Assembly (NCBI GenBank): GCA_050181915.1
Contig: JBFXCS010000002.1
Location: 62,001-126,000, forward strand
Direction: 5' to 3'
Source: JBFXCS01 sp050181915
GTDB lineage: Bacteria > Actinomycetota > Thermoleophilia > Miltoncostaeales > Miltoncostaeaceae
DNA length: 64,000 bases
Each line of letters begins with the position of its first letter. Position 1 is the first letter of the stretch. The translations under genes were made by a program, and so were the position numbers. The notes beneath the pieces were generated by a model. It did no database searches. It was not told the DNA's origin and worked only from the letters and a program-made list of their open reading frames with translations. Positions 1-8,496 of this stretch are shown here, one piece after another.

Positions 1-918
1 GGCGACCGGGCCGGCCTCGTAGAGGCCGAAGGCCTCGGGGTGGCCCGCGAGGACGGCGCCCTCGCATTCCACGACGCCCGTCACGGTCGCGTCGCGGCCG
101 GGGAACAGGGCGCGGAAGTAGCGCCCGGTCAGGGCGACGGCCTCCCCCTCCGCGAGGCCGTCGGCCGCCGCCGTGCCGAGCGCGACGCCGCCGCCCGGCA
201 CGGGGGTGACGTACCCCGTCGCGCCGTGCGCGCCGGAGCGCTCGAGCAGGCACGGCAGGTCGTCGTCGACCGCGGCGCCGAAGGTGACCCGCCGATGCAC
301 CGTCCGCGTCAGCGGGATCTCGACGCCGAGGGGCCGCATCAGCGGCACGGTCCCGACGCCGGCGCAGACCAGCACGCGCGGCGCCCGGATCGCGCCCCGC
401 GGCGTGCGGACCGCCGCGCCGGCGGCGGCCGCGGAGACGGCGTCCGCCCCCTGCCGGCGGACGGCGTCGCCCAGCTCGGCGACGAGCGCCGCGACGTAGG
501 CCTCGGTGTCGATGGTCCCGCCGCCCGGATCGAGCAGGCCGCGGCCGATCGGCCCCAGGCCGCCCGGCAGGTCCTCGTGGGCGACCCACTCGTGCGCCAC
601 GCCCGCCGCCGCGAGGCCGCGCGCGTACCGCTCGCCCTCGCCGCCGACGAGCAGCGTGCCCCGGTCGTCGACGAACCTCCGGCCGAAGCGGTCCTGCGCC
701 TCGCGCCAGGCGCCGCGCGCGGCGACGGCCAGCGGCACGAGGTCGGCGCGGTCGTGGATGTGGCGGAACACGCGCCCCGGGCCGGCCGACTGGCCGCCCC
801 CCGGCGGGCCCGCGTCGAGCACGGCCACGACGGCGCCGCGATCGCGCATCGTCAGCGCGGCGGACAGGCCGATCACCCCGGCGCCCACGACGACGACGTC
901 AGGGCGCGGCGGGCTCAC
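1..918 (-). CDS. FAD-dependent oxidoreductase, DAO family (3' end outside window)
   Basis: Only the N-terminal 306 residues are in the window; the frame stays open to base 1. The protein starts at a GTG and within ten residues enters a Rossmann dinucleotide-binding motif (GAGVIGLSAA), followed by the acidic residue that ends the second strand (VLDAG) and a GGGQSAG segment typical of D-amino-acid oxidase / sarcosine oxidase-like flavoenzymes. The family oxidises amines or amino acids with FAD; the substrate cannot be told here. The start overlaps the stop of the upstream 75-codon gene (GTGA), so the two are translationally coupled. The partial view means a glycine/sarcosine oxidase, a D-amino-acid dehydrogenase and a cofactor-biosynthesis oxidase are all possible. 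Confidence 0.85.
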   Translation of the reverse strand, partial: MSPPRPDVVVVGAGVIGLSAALTMRDRGAVVAVLDAGPPGGGQSAGPGRVFRHIHDRADLVPLAVAARGAWREAQDRFGRRFVDDRGTLLVGGEGERYARGLAAAGVAHEWVAHEDLPGGLGPIGRGLLDPGGGTIDTEAYVAALVAELGDAVRRQGADAVSAAAAGAAVRTPRGAIRAPRVLVCAGVGTVPLMRPLGVEIPLTRTVHRRVTFGAAVDDDLPCLLERSGAHGATGYVTPVPGGGVALGTAAADGLAEGEAVALTGRYFRALFPGRDATVTGVVECEGAVLAGHPEAFGLYEAGPVA

Positions 919-1142
919 CTGCCGAAGCTGGCGGTCCCCGGCGTGCGGTCGACGGCCGCGAGGCGGGCCGACTCGATCGCCCTCGCCCACCCCTCGGGCA
1001 GGATCGGCCAGCGATCGAGGAGCTGGGCATGGCGGATGTGGCGCATGTTCTCGCCGGTCGCGTACAGCGTCCGGCGGCCGTTCATCACATCGCTGCTGAC
1101 GGCCGGGATCCCCAGTGCGCCGCCGTTCTGCGCCGTCCCCAT
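915..1142 (-). CDS. Small hypothetical protein coupled to the FAD oxidoreductase
   Basis: 75 codons with strongly G/C-biased third positions like the neighbours. I recognise no family. It has no signal peptide or membrane segment; a short basic-aromatic stretch (HIRHAQLLDRWPILPEGW) lies in the middle. A good -10 hexamer, TAGAAT, ends at 1149, exactly 7 nt before the ATG, so the mRNA is probably leaderless. That promoter and the GTGA overlap with the next gene argue that this is a genuine first cistron rather than a chance frame. It could be a small partner or chaperone of the flavoenzyme; that is speculation. Confidence 0.55.
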   Translation of the reverse strand: MGTAQNGGALGIPAVSSDVMNGRRTLYATGENMRHIRHAQLLDRWPILPEGWARAIESARLAAVDRTPGTASFGR

Positions 1143-1148
1143 GCGGGC

Positions 1149-1154
1149 ATTCTA
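1149..1154 (-). promoter_or_regulatory. -10 element TAGAAT of a probable leaderless promoter
   Basis: TAGAAT on the minus strand matches the sigma-70 -10 consensus at five of six bases. It ends 7 nt upstream of the ATG at 1142, placing the expected transcription start on the first base of the codon. No convincing -35 was found at 16-18 nt. Confidence 0.45.
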
Positions 1155-1165
1155 TGGAAAGTTCG

Positions 1166-2110
1166 TCACAACCGAAACGATTCGCCGCCGGTCGCCGGCG
1201 CGGCGGCGATGGCGACGCCGTCGAGCAGATCGGTCTCGCTCACCATCATCCGGTCGAGATCCGCGGCCCGCATCACCGCGGCGAGGATGAGGGCGCCCGC
1301 CGCGATCACTCCCGCCCGGGCCGGGTCGAGGCCGGGGATGGAGCGCCGCCGCTCGACCGTCATGCCCGCCAGGCGCGCCGCCTCGACCGCGACCCCCTCG
1401 CGCGTGAGCCGGTGGCGATGCACGCGCTCCCGGTCGTAGCCGCCCAGCTCGATCGCCGCGAGCGTGGTGATCGTGCCCGCGACGCCGACCGCGGGCGCCG
1501 GGCCGCCGATCCGCTCGATCGCCGGGCGCACCGTCTCGAGGGCGTCGGCGGCGAGCGCGCCGACCTCCTCGGGAAGCGGCGGATCGTGGTGCAGGTGCCG
1601 CTCGGTGTGGCGCACCGCCCCGAGCTGCAGGCTCACCGCGGCGTCGGGGCCGCCCGGGCCGCCGCGCACGATCTCGGTCGAGCCGCCGCCGATGTCCACC
1701 ACCATGATCGGCCCGTCGCCCTCGGCGGCCAGACGGGCGCCGGCGAAGGAGACGGCCGCCTCCTGCTCGCCGCTCAGCACGATCGGATCGACCCCCAGGC
1801 GACCGCTGACGACGGCGAACACGTCGGCGTGGTTCGGCGCGTCGCGGGTGGCGCTGGTCGCGACCGGGACGATCCGGTCCGGCGCGAAGGGCCCGATCCG
1901 CTCGGCGTATCCGGCCAGGCACGCGTCGAGGCGGTCGAGGGCGTCGGCGGCGACGGTGCCGTCCTCGGCGGCGCCGCGCCGCAGGCCGGTGACCGTGCTG
2001 AACCGCTCGCCGCGGGGGCCGTCCGGCCCGATGCCCTCGCACAGGAACAGGCGCACCGAGTTGGAGCCGATGTCCACCACGGCGAGCCGGTCGCCGTCGC
2101 CCGCGGCCAC
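1166..2110 (-). CDS. ppx: Exopolyphosphatase / pppGpp phosphatase (Ppx/GppA family)
   Basis: 314 residues, the usual length of the short actinobacterial Ppx type. The ASKHA-fold phosphate loops are clear: VVDIGSNSVRLFL near residue 12 and VVDIGGGSTEI about a third of the way in, with a conserved STRDAPN-like segment (ATSATRDAPN) and GEQEAAVSFAGA between them. These enzymes hydrolyse terminal phosphate from polyphosphate or pppGpp in the cytosol. The GTG at 2110 was chosen because it lies just before the first beta strand and 7 nt after the stop of the upstream gene; a longer reading would run into that gene. Its pairing with a small coiled-coil membrane protein suggests one transcription unit. 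Polyphosphate versus ppGpp preference cannot be read from sequence. Confidence 0.9.
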   Translation of the reverse strand: MAAGDGDRLAVVDIGSNSVRLFLCEGIGPDGPRGERFSTVTGLRRGAAEDGTVAADALDRLDACLAGYAERIGPFAPDRIVPVATSATRDAPNHADVFAVVSGRLGVDPIVLSGEQEAAVSFAGARLAAEGDGPIMVVDIGGGSTEIVRGGPGGPDAAVSLQLGAVRHTERHLHHDPPLPEEVGALAADALETVRPAIERIGGPAPAVGVAGTITTLAAIELGGYDRERVHRHRLTREGVAVEAARLAGMTVERRRSIPGLDPARAGVIAAGALILAAVMRAADLDRMMVSETDLLDGVAIAAAPATGGESFRL

Positions 2111-2117
2111 CCCTCGC

Positions 2118-2450
2118 CTACCGGCCGATGTAGCGCAGCGGCGAGCGCAGCACGGCGGACGCCTCGGACGCCGCGCTCGCGAGGAGGCCCAGCAGGCCCA
2201 GGCGCTGCTGGAGCCCGGCGATGCTGCCCTGGAGCTCGGTCTGCCGCGCCGGCAGCGCATCGAGCGCGGCCTGCAGGCGATCGGTCTCGGCCATCAGCGC
2301 CGCGCTGGCCGCGCCGATGCGCGCGTTGGCCGCCTTGATCCGCCGCCACAGGCGCAGGCCCGACAGGCCGAGGATCACGAGGGCCGCGACCACCAGCACG
2401 CCGAGCAGGATCGCCGAGGCGGCCACGGCGTTGTCCCAGAGGAACTCCAC
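2118..2450 (-). CDS. Small membrane-anchored coiled-coil protein (DUF948-like)
   Basis: 110 residues. One transmembrane helix (about residues 8-30, AASAILLGVLVVAALVILGL) is followed by a basic stop-transfer (LRLWRRIKAANARI) and an Ala/Leu/Gln-rich helix that should form a coiled coil (about residues 40-90). This is the architecture of DUF948-type proteins, whose role is unknown. The GTG start lies 7 nt after a GATACT hexamer, so the transcript is probably leaderless. Ppx follows 7 nt after the stop codon. Confidence 0.7.
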   Translation of the reverse strand: MEFLWDNAVAASAILLGVLVVAALVILGLSGLRLWRRIKAANARIGAASAALMAETDRLQAALDALPARQTELQGSIAGLQQRLGLLGLLASAASEASAVLRSPLRYIGR

Positions 2451-2488
2451 CGACCCAGTATCGCAGCCCCCGCTATCCTCGGGCGCCG

Positions 2489-3505
2489 ATGGGGGGAGCT
2501 CCGCAGATCGATCCGGCGGGTCTGCCCCGCGTCGCGGACGACGCCGCCTTCGTGCCGATGGAGCGCGTGGCCGGCGCCCCGCACGTGGTCGTGGACGGCC
2601 CGCTGCTGCCCGGCACGGCGCTGTCGCTCTCCCACTGGCCGCGGAGCGGCACCCCCGCGGCGCTGGAGGACGACACCAGCGCGCTGATCGTGCGCCGCTA
2701 CCTGGCGGCGGGGGCGCGCGGCCCCGAGCTCTCGGTGGTGACCAACAACCACTACGACGAGGACGGCCTGTTCGGCATCTGGCTGCTGCTGGAGCGGCCG
2801 GCCGCCGGCTCGCCCGCCGAGCGGCTCGCGGTGGCCGCCGCCGAGGCGGGCGACTTCGGCACCTGGACCGATCCCTGGGCGGCCCGGGTGGCGCTGGCGG
2901 CGATGGGCATGGCCGAGCGCGCCACGACGCCGCTGCCCGAGGTGGGGCGCATCCTGGCCCGCGCCCGCGGCGTCGACCCGGCTGGTGAGCTGTACCTGGC
3001 CGTGCTCCCCCACGTGGCGCGCCTGCTCGCCGACCCCGACCGCTACCGCATGGCCTGGCGGGCCGCCTGGGACCGGGTCGAGGCGGACGCCGCGCTGCTC
3101 GACTCGGGCGAGGCGACCATCGAGGACCGCCCCGACGCCGACCTCGCGATCGTCCGCGCGCCGCGGCCCCTGCACCGGATGGCGGTCCACCCGCGTACGC
3201 CGCGCATGCGCGTGCTCACCGCGACGCCCGACGGCCGGCTGATGCTGCGCCACCGCTACGAGACCTGGGTGCGCTACGTCTCCCGCCCCCTCGCGCCGCG
3301 CGTCGACCTGGCGCCCCTGCTGCCCCGGCTGCAGGCGCTCGAGCGCGGGCCCGGCACCTGGCGCTTCGACGGCGTCCTCCCGATCCAGCCGGGCCTCTAC
3401 CCCACCGCGCCGGACGGCTCACCGACGTCCTCGTCGCTGGAGCCGGAGCGCCTGGCCGAGGAGCTGGCCGCCTTCCTGGCCGCGCCCGCGGCGGACGCGC
3501 GGTAA
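2489..3505 (+). CDS. Conserved hypothetical protein, possibly DUF6687 family
   Basis: 338 residues, cytosolic, with no membrane segments. The most distinctive part is TNNHYDEDGLFGIWLLL (about residues 85-101); an H-x-D-x-D-G pattern of this kind recalls metal-dependent phosphoesterases, but the rest does not match a DHH enzyme. I believe it belongs to the DUF6687 group, from memory only. The TATCCT hexamer at 2474-2479 sits just upstream of the ATG, giving a very short or absent leader. It is divergent from the coiled-coil gene at 2450. Function unknown. Confidence 0.7.
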   Translation: MGGAPQIDPAGLPRVADDAAFVPMERVAGAPHVVVDGPLLPGTALSLSHWPRSGTPAALEDDTSALIVRRYLAAGARGPELSVVTNNHYDEDGLFGIWLLLERPAAGSPAERLAVAAAEAGDFGTWTDPWAARVALAAMGMAERATTPLPEVGRILARARGVDPAGELYLAVLPHVARLLADPDRYRMAWRAAWDRVEADAALLDSGEATIEDRPDADLAIVRAPRPLHRMAVHPRTPRMRVLTATPDGRLMLRHRYETWVRYVSRPLAPRVDLAPLLPRLQALERGPGTWRFDGVLPIQPGLYPTAPDGSPTSSSLEPERLAEELAAFLAAPAADAR

Positions 3506-3530
3506 GCTCGCCCCGGGGTAACGGTGCGGC

Positions 3531-3764
3531 GTGAGGAGCGGTGGGTTGACGGACGAGGAGGGGGCGCGGGCGCAGGTCAGGCGCCTGCTGCTGTCGGGCG
3601 ACAACAGCCTCAAGAACCGGCACGACGGCCCCGCCCGCGAGCGCGCCCGGAGGCGCTACGAGGAGGCGCTCGCCACGGCCCGCGCGGCCGGCCTGGACGC
3701 CGGCCTCGTCGAGATCATCGAACGTCGCCTGGACGCGACCGACCCGAGCGCGTCTGACGTCTAG
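3531..3764 (+). CDS. Small hypothetical protein upstream of the ArsA-family pair
   Basis: 77 residues, predicted mostly helical and rich in Arg, Ala and Glu; I recognise no family. GTG at 3531 gives the listed frame, but TTG at 3546 has a GAGGAG ribosome-binding site in front of it and may be the true start. The next gene begins one base after the stop codon, so this is probably the first cistron of the ArsA-type ATPase operon. Confidence 0.55.
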   Translation: MRSGGLTDEEGARAQVRRLLLSGDNSLKNRHDGPARERARRRYEEALATARAAGLDAGLVEIIERRLDATDPSASDV

Positions 3765-3765
3765 C

Positions 3766-4737
3766 GTGCCCACCGCGCCCCCGGCGCCGACTCCGCCCGT
3801 CGCGGAGCGCCGGCTGTGCTTCGTGCTGGGGAAGGGCGGCGTCGGCAAGAGCACCGTGGCGGCGGCGCTGGCGCTCTCCCTCGCGCGGGACGGGCACCGC
3901 ACGCTGCTCATCGAGGTCGCCGCCCAGCAGCGCGTGTCCGCCCTGTTCGGCGACGCGGCCATCGGCCACGCCGCCCCCACCGAGCTCGCCCCCGGCCTCT
4001 TCGCGATCTCCATCGACCCGGAGCACGCCACCGAGGACTACCTCGTCAGCCAGCTCCACGTGCGGCCGCTGGTGGAGATGCTCACCCACAGCCGCGCCTT
4101 TCACAATTTCGCCGCCGCCGCGCCCGGCCTCTCCGAGCTGGTGACCGTGGGGAAGATCTGGAGCCTGGCCGTCGCCCTGCGCGAGGGCGGCGACGCGCCC
4201 GTGTGGGACCGGCTGGTGGTCGACTGCCCGGCCACCGGCCACGGCCTGGCCCTGCTGGAGACCGCCGGCAACGTGGAGGAGCTGGCGGCGTCCGGGCCGA
4301 TCCGCGACCAGGCGCGCCGCATCCAGCAGGTGATCACGCATCCGGCGGCGACCGGTGTGATGGTGGTGGCCCGGCCCCAGGAGCTGCCGGTGTCGGAGGC
4401 CGCGGAGGCGACCGCCCACCTGCGCCGCCACGGGCTGCCGGTGGCGGCGGCGGTGATGAACGGGATGGGCGCGCGGCGCTTCGGGCCGGACGACGAGGCG
4501 CCGCTGCGCGCCGCCGCCGCCGGGAGCGCCGATGACGTCCGGGCGGCCGCCGGCCTCGCCCTCGCCCACCTCGACCGCCAGCGGGCCGAGGACGCCTACG
4601 CCCGCCGCCTCGCCGCGGAGACCGGCCTCCCGGTCACGGTGCTGCCCCGGATCGTGCGGCCCATGGACCGCGACGCGCTGGCCGTCCTCGCCGACGCCCT
4701 CGGCGAGGGGGTGCCGGCGCGGGAGCCCGCGACGTGA
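3766..4737 (+). CDS. ArsA/GET3-family ATPase, first of a pair
   Basis: 323 residues. The deviant Walker A P-loop of the SIMIBI class is present (GKGGVGKST, about residues 23-31), along with a switch-like DCPATGHGL segment near residue 153. Family members are dimeric ATPases that act in tail-anchored membrane-protein delivery or arsenite export. In Actinobacteria such pairs sit away from ars genes and their role is not settled. No cysteine triad for arsenite binding is visible, so an arsenite pump subunit is unlikely. It overlaps the next ArsA gene by GTGA, which suggests the two proteins work as a heterodimer (inference). Confidence 0.85.
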   Translation: MPTAPPAPTPPVAERRLCFVLGKGGVGKSTVAAALALSLARDGHRTLLIEVAAQQRVSALFGDAAIGHAAPTELAPGLFAISIDPEHATEDYLVSQLHVRPLVEMLTHSRAFHNFAAAAPGLSELVTVGKIWSLAVALREGGDAPVWDRLVVDCPATGHGLALLETAGNVEELAASGPIRDQARRIQQVITHPAATGVMVVARPQELPVSEAAEATAHLRRHGLPVAAAVMNGMGARRFGPDDEAPLRAAAAGSADDVRAAAGLALAHLDRQRAEDAYARRLAAETGLPVTVLPRIVRPMDRDALAVLADALGEGVPAREPAT

Positions 4738-5840
4738 TCGGCGAGCTCTCGGGGCGGCGCATCGTGGTGTGCTGCGGAGCGGGCGGCGTGGGCAAGACCA
4801 CGATCTCGGCGGCGGTGGGGCTGCGGCTCGCGGGCGCCGGCGCGCGCACCGCCGTCGTCACCATCGACCCGGCCCGCCGCCTGGCCGCCGCGCTGGGCAT
4901 GGACGACCTGGGCGACGAGCCGCGCCGCGTGCCCCCGGAGCGCCTGGACCCGTCGGTCGCGGGCGAGCTGTGGGCGCTGCAGCTCGACCCCAAGGCCACC
5001 TTCGACCGCCTCGTCGCGCGCCACGCGCCGGACCCGGCGGCGCGCGAGCGCATCCTCGAGAACCGGATCTACCGCCACCTCTCGAGCGCCGTCGCCGGCG
5101 CCCAGGAGTACATGGCGGTGGAGCGGCTGCACGAGCTGTTCGACGAGGGGCGCTTCGACCGCATCGTGCTCGACACCCCGCCGGCCCAGAACGCCCTCGA
5201 CTTCCTGGACGCGCCGCGCCGCATCACCCGCTTCATCGAGGGACGCGCCCTGCGGCTGCTGCTGCGGCCGAGCGTGCCGGGCGCCGGGCTCGCCTGGAAG
5301 GTGCTGCACGCGGGCAGCAGCACGGTGCTGTCGCTGCTCGAGCGGCTCACCGGCGCCCAGCTGCTGCGCGACGTCGCCGACTTCCTCGGCGCCTTCGACG
5401 GCATGTACCAGGGGTTCGCCGACCGGGCCCAGGAGGTGCGCGCGCTGCTGCTCTCCTCCCAGGCCGGCTTCGTGGTCGTGGCCGCGCCGGACGACGACGC
5501 GATCGAGCAGGCGGCGGCCCTGGGCAGGCGCCTGCTGGACGAGGGCTACCCGATGGCGGGCGCGGTGCTCAACCGCGTCCATCCGCTGCCGGACCCCGGC
5601 CCGGCGGGTCCGGCGCTCGCCGCCGCGCTCGCGGCCGCCGGCGCGGCCGACGCCGATGGGCTGGCGGGGCGCGTGGCGGCGACGATCGAGGACGCGCGCG
5701 CCCTCGGCCTGCGCGACCTCGACGCCCGGGCCCGCCTGTCGCACGCGCTGGCGGGCGCCGAGCCGGTGGTGGTGCCGGCCCTCCTGCACGAGCCGGTCGA
5801 CGTGGAGGGCCTCGGCGAGGTCGCCGCCGCCCTGGGCTAA
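4734..5840 (+). CDS. ArsA/GET3-family ATPase, second of a pair
   Basis: 368 residues. Walker A is GAGGVGKTT near residue 17, followed by VVTIDPARRLAAALGM, which is the typical switch I region of ArsA-like ATPases. LDTPPAQNALDFLDAP (about residue 145) is the switch II / Walker B segment seen in Get3-like proteins. A hydrophobic central region may form the client-binding helices. The GTG start overlaps the stop of the first ATPase. The 3' end overlaps the convergent glycosyltransferase by four bases. Confidence 0.87.
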   Translation: MIGELSGRRIVVCCGAGGVGKTTISAAVGLRLAGAGARTAVVTIDPARRLAAALGMDDLGDEPRRVPPERLDPSVAGELWALQLDPKATFDRLVARHAPDPAARERILENRIYRHLSSAVAGAQEYMAVERLHELFDEGRFDRIVLDTPPAQNALDFLDAPRRITRFIEGRALRLLLRPSVPGAGLAWKVLHAGSSTVLSLLERLTGAQLLRDVADFLGAFDGMYQGFADRAQEVRALLLSSQAGFVVVAAPDDDAIEQAAALGRRLLDEGYPMAGAVLNRVHPLPDPGPAGPALAAALAAAGAADADGLAGRVAATIEDARALGLRDLDARARLSHALAGAEPVVVPALLHEPVDVEGLGEVAAALG

Positions 5841-6997
5841 ACCGGGGCCAGCAGCCCGCTGTAGAGCCGGGCGTGGGCCCGGGCCGCGTCGGCCCAGGCG
5901 AATCGGGCGGCCGTGAGGCGGCCCCCGGCGGCCAGGCGCGCGCGCAGGGCGGCGTCGCGCACCAGCCGCACCAGCGCATCGGCGAGCGCCCCCGAGTGGC
6001 CGGCCGGCACCATCAGGCAGTCGCGGCCGTCGCACAGGCTCTCCTGCAGCACCGGCAGGTCGCTCACCACCGCGGGCAGGCCGGCCATCGCCGCCTCCAG
6101 GACGGCGAGGCCCGAGCCCTCGCGCGTGGACGGATAGGCGAGCGCGTCGGAGGCGTGGAACAGCGCGGGCATCTCGCCTGCCGGGACGGGACCCAGCAGG
6201 GCGACGGCGGCGTCGCGGGGCGGGCGCGGACCGGCGACGCGCAGGCCCAGGCGGCGGGCGTCGTCGGCGAAGCCGCTCAGGTAGCCCTCGTCGGCGGCGT
6301 CCCCCGTGCCGCCGATGACCAGCAGCGCGCCCTCGCCGAGCCGCGTGCGGGCGCGGGCGAAGGCCTCCAGCAGCACCCGGCTGCCCTTGCGGCGGCTCAC
6401 GCCGCCCAGCGCGAGGACCGTGGCCCGGTCGCCCCAGCCGAAGCGGGCGCCGGCGGCCTCGCGCCCCGGGCCGGGTCCGCCGAAGCGGCGGCCGTCCACG
6501 CCGTTCGCCACGACGGTGGCCTCGACGCCGTACTCGGCCCGCAGCCGCTCGGCCCAGAAGGCCGAGACGCACAGCAGCGAGTCGACGTCCTGGATCGAGG
6601 CGCGCTGCATCTCGTCGAGGGCCGGGTCGCCGTGCACGTCGACGTGGTGGACCGTGCGCACCACCGGCCCGCACAGGCCCTCGGCGCGCAGGCGCATCAG
6701 GGCGGCCGCGGCCACGGCGTCCTGGGCGTGGTTGACGTCGGCCGGCGGCGCCCCGCGCAGCTCGGCCGCCAGCGCCCGCACCGCCGCCTCCGCGCGGGCC
6801 GCGGCGTCGCCCGCCCCCGCGGCGTCGCGGGTGACGCGCACCCGCGGGCGCGTCACCCCGCCGATCACGGCGCCCACCGCCCGCGGCGCCCACACCTCGG
6901 CGTCGTGGCCCATCGTCGCGAGCCGCTCCGCCACCGACAGGGAGTGCACCACCGCGCCCATCGGGTCGGTCAGGCCGCTGACCAGTCGTACCCTCAC
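5837..6997 (-). CDS. Glycosyltransferase family 4, resembling the MSMEG_0565 group
   Basis: 386 residues with a GT-B fold. The N-terminal domain opens with RLVSGLTDPMGAVVHSLSVA and the C-terminal nucleotide-sugar domain carries the family-4 E-x7-E motif (REGSGLAVLEA). The stretch TVHHVDVHGDPALDEMQ and the following VLCVS-like strand recall the MSMEG_0565-type glycosyltransferases, which elsewhere sit in a defined biosynthetic cluster. None of those partner genes is nearby, so the subgroup is tentative. The GTG start is 7 nt after TAGCCT, an arrangement typical of a leaderless mRNA here, and is divergent from the methyltransferase at 7073. Confidence 0.85.
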   Translation of the reverse strand: MRVRLVSGLTDPMGAVVHSLSVAERLATMGHDAEVWAPRAVGAVIGGVTRPRVRVTRDAAGAGDAAARAEAAVRALAAELRGAPPADVNHAQDAVAAAALMRLRAEGLCGPVVRTVHHVDVHGDPALDEMQRASIQDVDSLLCVSAFWAERLRAEYGVEATVVANGVDGRRFGGPGPGREAAGARFGWGDRATVLALGGVSRRKGSRVLLEAFARARTRLGEGALLVIGGTGDAADEGYLSGFADDARRLGLRVAGPRPPRDAAVALLGPVPAGEMPALFHASDALAYPSTREGSGLAVLEAAMAGLPAVVSDLPVLQESLCDGRDCLMVPAGHSGALADALVRLVRDAALRARLAAGGRLTAARFAWADAARAHARLYSGLLAPV

Positions 6998-7003
6998 GGC
7001 GCG

Positions 7004-7066
7004 AGGCTACTCCCGGTGCCCGGGACCCCGCACCCCCCGTCCGACCGGACCTCGCCCCGATACGAT
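7004..7066. promoter_or_regulatory. Divergent leaderless promoter region
   Basis: A -10 hexamer TAGCCT on the minus strand (7009-7004) and TACGAT on the plus strand (7061-7066) each end 7 nt from the start codon of their gene (6997 and 7073). Transcription should begin on the start codons in both directions. -35 elements are weak. Confidence 0.4.
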
Positions 7067-7072
7067 TCGCAC

Positions 7073-7993
7073 ATGCCGCAGGAGATCGAGGGGGTGCCGG
7101 CCGCCACGACGCCCGCACCCGGCCCGCGGGAGACGCTGGCCGAGATCCGCACCGCCGTCGCCGGGGGGACGCCCCTGGTCGGTCCCCTCGCCGCCCGCTT
7201 CCACCGCGCCGTCAACGCGCTCGACCCCTCCGCCACCGAGGACTGCCTGGGCGCCCTTCCGGGCAACCGCGGCGTGAACCTCTACGACAGCCCGGTGGCC
7301 TGGACCTCTCTCATGGCCGGCGAGCGGGTGCTCGACATCGGTTGCGGCACCGGCGGCGCCGCCCGCGCCGCGGCCAGGGCGGTCGGCGAGGACGGCATGG
7401 TGGTGGGGCTCGACGTCAGCCCGGAGTGCCTGGCCGAGGCGCAGGCGCGCACGCCCGCCGAGATGCCGGTGCTCTACCGCCGCGGCGACGTGCAGGCCAT
7501 GGGCACGGTCCCCGACCGCGCCTTCGACTGCGTCACCGCCAGCCTGGTGCTGGAGCAGGTCGGCGATCTGGACCGGGCGCTGGCCGAGGTGTACCGGGTG
7601 CTGCGGCCCGGCGGGCGGTTCGTGGCCACGGTCACCTCCTTCGACCGTCTCCGGCCGGTCGACGCGGCCTTCATGGGCACGGTCATCGCCGTCGTCGGCC
7701 GCCACGCGCCGGGCGCCCTGGCCGGGCGGGCCAGCCGGGCCAGCATCCCGCAGGAGCCGGCCGACGCCCGCGCCTTCAGGGATGCGGGCCTCGCCACGGT
7801 GGAGGAGCAGGACGTCCAGTTCGCCGTGATGATGGAGGACGAGGAGGACGCCTGGGCCTTCTTCTCGCGCACCGACATCGCGCACCTGCTGGACGAGGCG
7901 GGCATCGAGGAGCTGCGGGCGAAGCTCGCGCGGCGCATGCCGCACACCCTCTACCTGCCGCTCCGCTTCCTGCGGACCCGCCGCCCGGGTTAG
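7073..7993 (+). CDS. Class I SAM-dependent methyltransferase
   Basis: 306 residues. The Rossmann-type AdoMet site is clear: motif I VLDIGCGTGGAARAA (about residues 87-101), acidic residue at the end of strand 2 (VVGLDVSPE) and VLRPGGRFVATVTSFDR as motif III. It resembles UbiE/ArsM-like small-molecule methyltransferases, but the substrate is unknown. The ATG at 7073 is placed by the TACGAT -10 hexamer 7 nt upstream. The gene ends overlapping the convergent HxlR regulator by four bases. Confidence 0.85.
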   Translation: MPQEIEGVPAATTPAPGPRETLAEIRTAVAGGTPLVGPLAARFHRAVNALDPSATEDCLGALPGNRGVNLYDSPVAWTSLMAGERVLDIGCGTGGAARAAARAVGEDGMVVGLDVSPECLAEAQARTPAEMPVLYRRGDVQAMGTVPDRAFDCVTASLVLEQVGDLDRALAEVYRVLRPGGRFVATVTSFDRLRPVDAAFMGTVIAVVGRHAPGALAGRASRASIPQEPADARAFRDAGLATVEEQDVQFAVMMEDEEDAWAFFSRTDIAHLLDEAGIEELRAKLARRMPHTLYLPLRFLRTRRPG

Positions 7994-8373
7994 GCCGAGG
8001 CGACCGCCGCCAGCCGCGGGGCCTCGTCGGCCTCGTCGCAGTCGGCGCCCAGCCAGATGCGGCCGTAGTGCCGCATGGCGTCGACGATCGGCACGAGGTC
8101 GCGGCCCTTCGCCGTGAGCCGGTACTCCACCCGCGGGGGCATCTCGTGGAACTCGCGCCGCTCGACGATGCCCTCCTCCTCGAGCGCCCTCAGGCGCACC
8201 GAGAGGGTGCGGGGGCTGATGCCGCGCAGCGAGCGCTCCAGCTCGCTGAAGCGACTCGGGCCCCTCGCCAGGTCGCGCAGCACGAGGAGCGTCCATTTGC
8301 CGGAGACGATCTGCGCCGTGGCGAGAACGGGGCACAGCGGCTCAAACGCGCTCCGGGGTGCGTTCGGCGGCAT
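7990..8373 (-). CDS. HxlR-family winged-helix transcriptional regulator
   Basis: 127 residues, the normal size. The family core is intact: C(P)VLATAQIVSGKWTLLVLRDL at the N-terminus, then FSELERSLRGISPRTLSVRLRALEEEGIVERR as the recognition helices and wing, and YRLTAKGRDL. A cysteine (FEPLCPV) sits where redox-sensing members such as HypR carry theirs. The ATG at 8373 follows a TAACAT hexamer at 8390-8385. The target is not obvious; the convergent methyltransferase and the divergent TPR gene are the only neighbours. Confidence 0.88.
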   Translation of the reverse strand: MPPNAPRSAFEPLCPVLATAQIVSGKWTLLVLRDLARGPSRFSELERSLRGISPRTLSVRLRALEEEGIVERREFHEMPPRVEYRLTAKGRDLVPIVDAMRHYGRIWLGADCDEADEAPRLAAVASA

Positions 8374-8496
8374 GATCGTCGCGAATGTTACCACCGCGGT
8401 CCCGCCGATCCCGTCCACGGCGGCGTCCGCGCGCGCACCGGTGACGCGACATCGATGACGACACGCCCGGCGGACGACGGGTAACGTCAGGCGGAG

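Noticed and set aside
40..1290. Long plus-strand open frame at the left edge
   Set aside because: Antisense to the FAD oxidoreductase; no motif and Arg/Ala-rich composition.
3766..5840. Arsenite efflux ATPase operon
   Set aside because: No arsB, arsD or metal-binding cysteine triad; the arsenic locus is elsewhere (16.3-17.9 kb).
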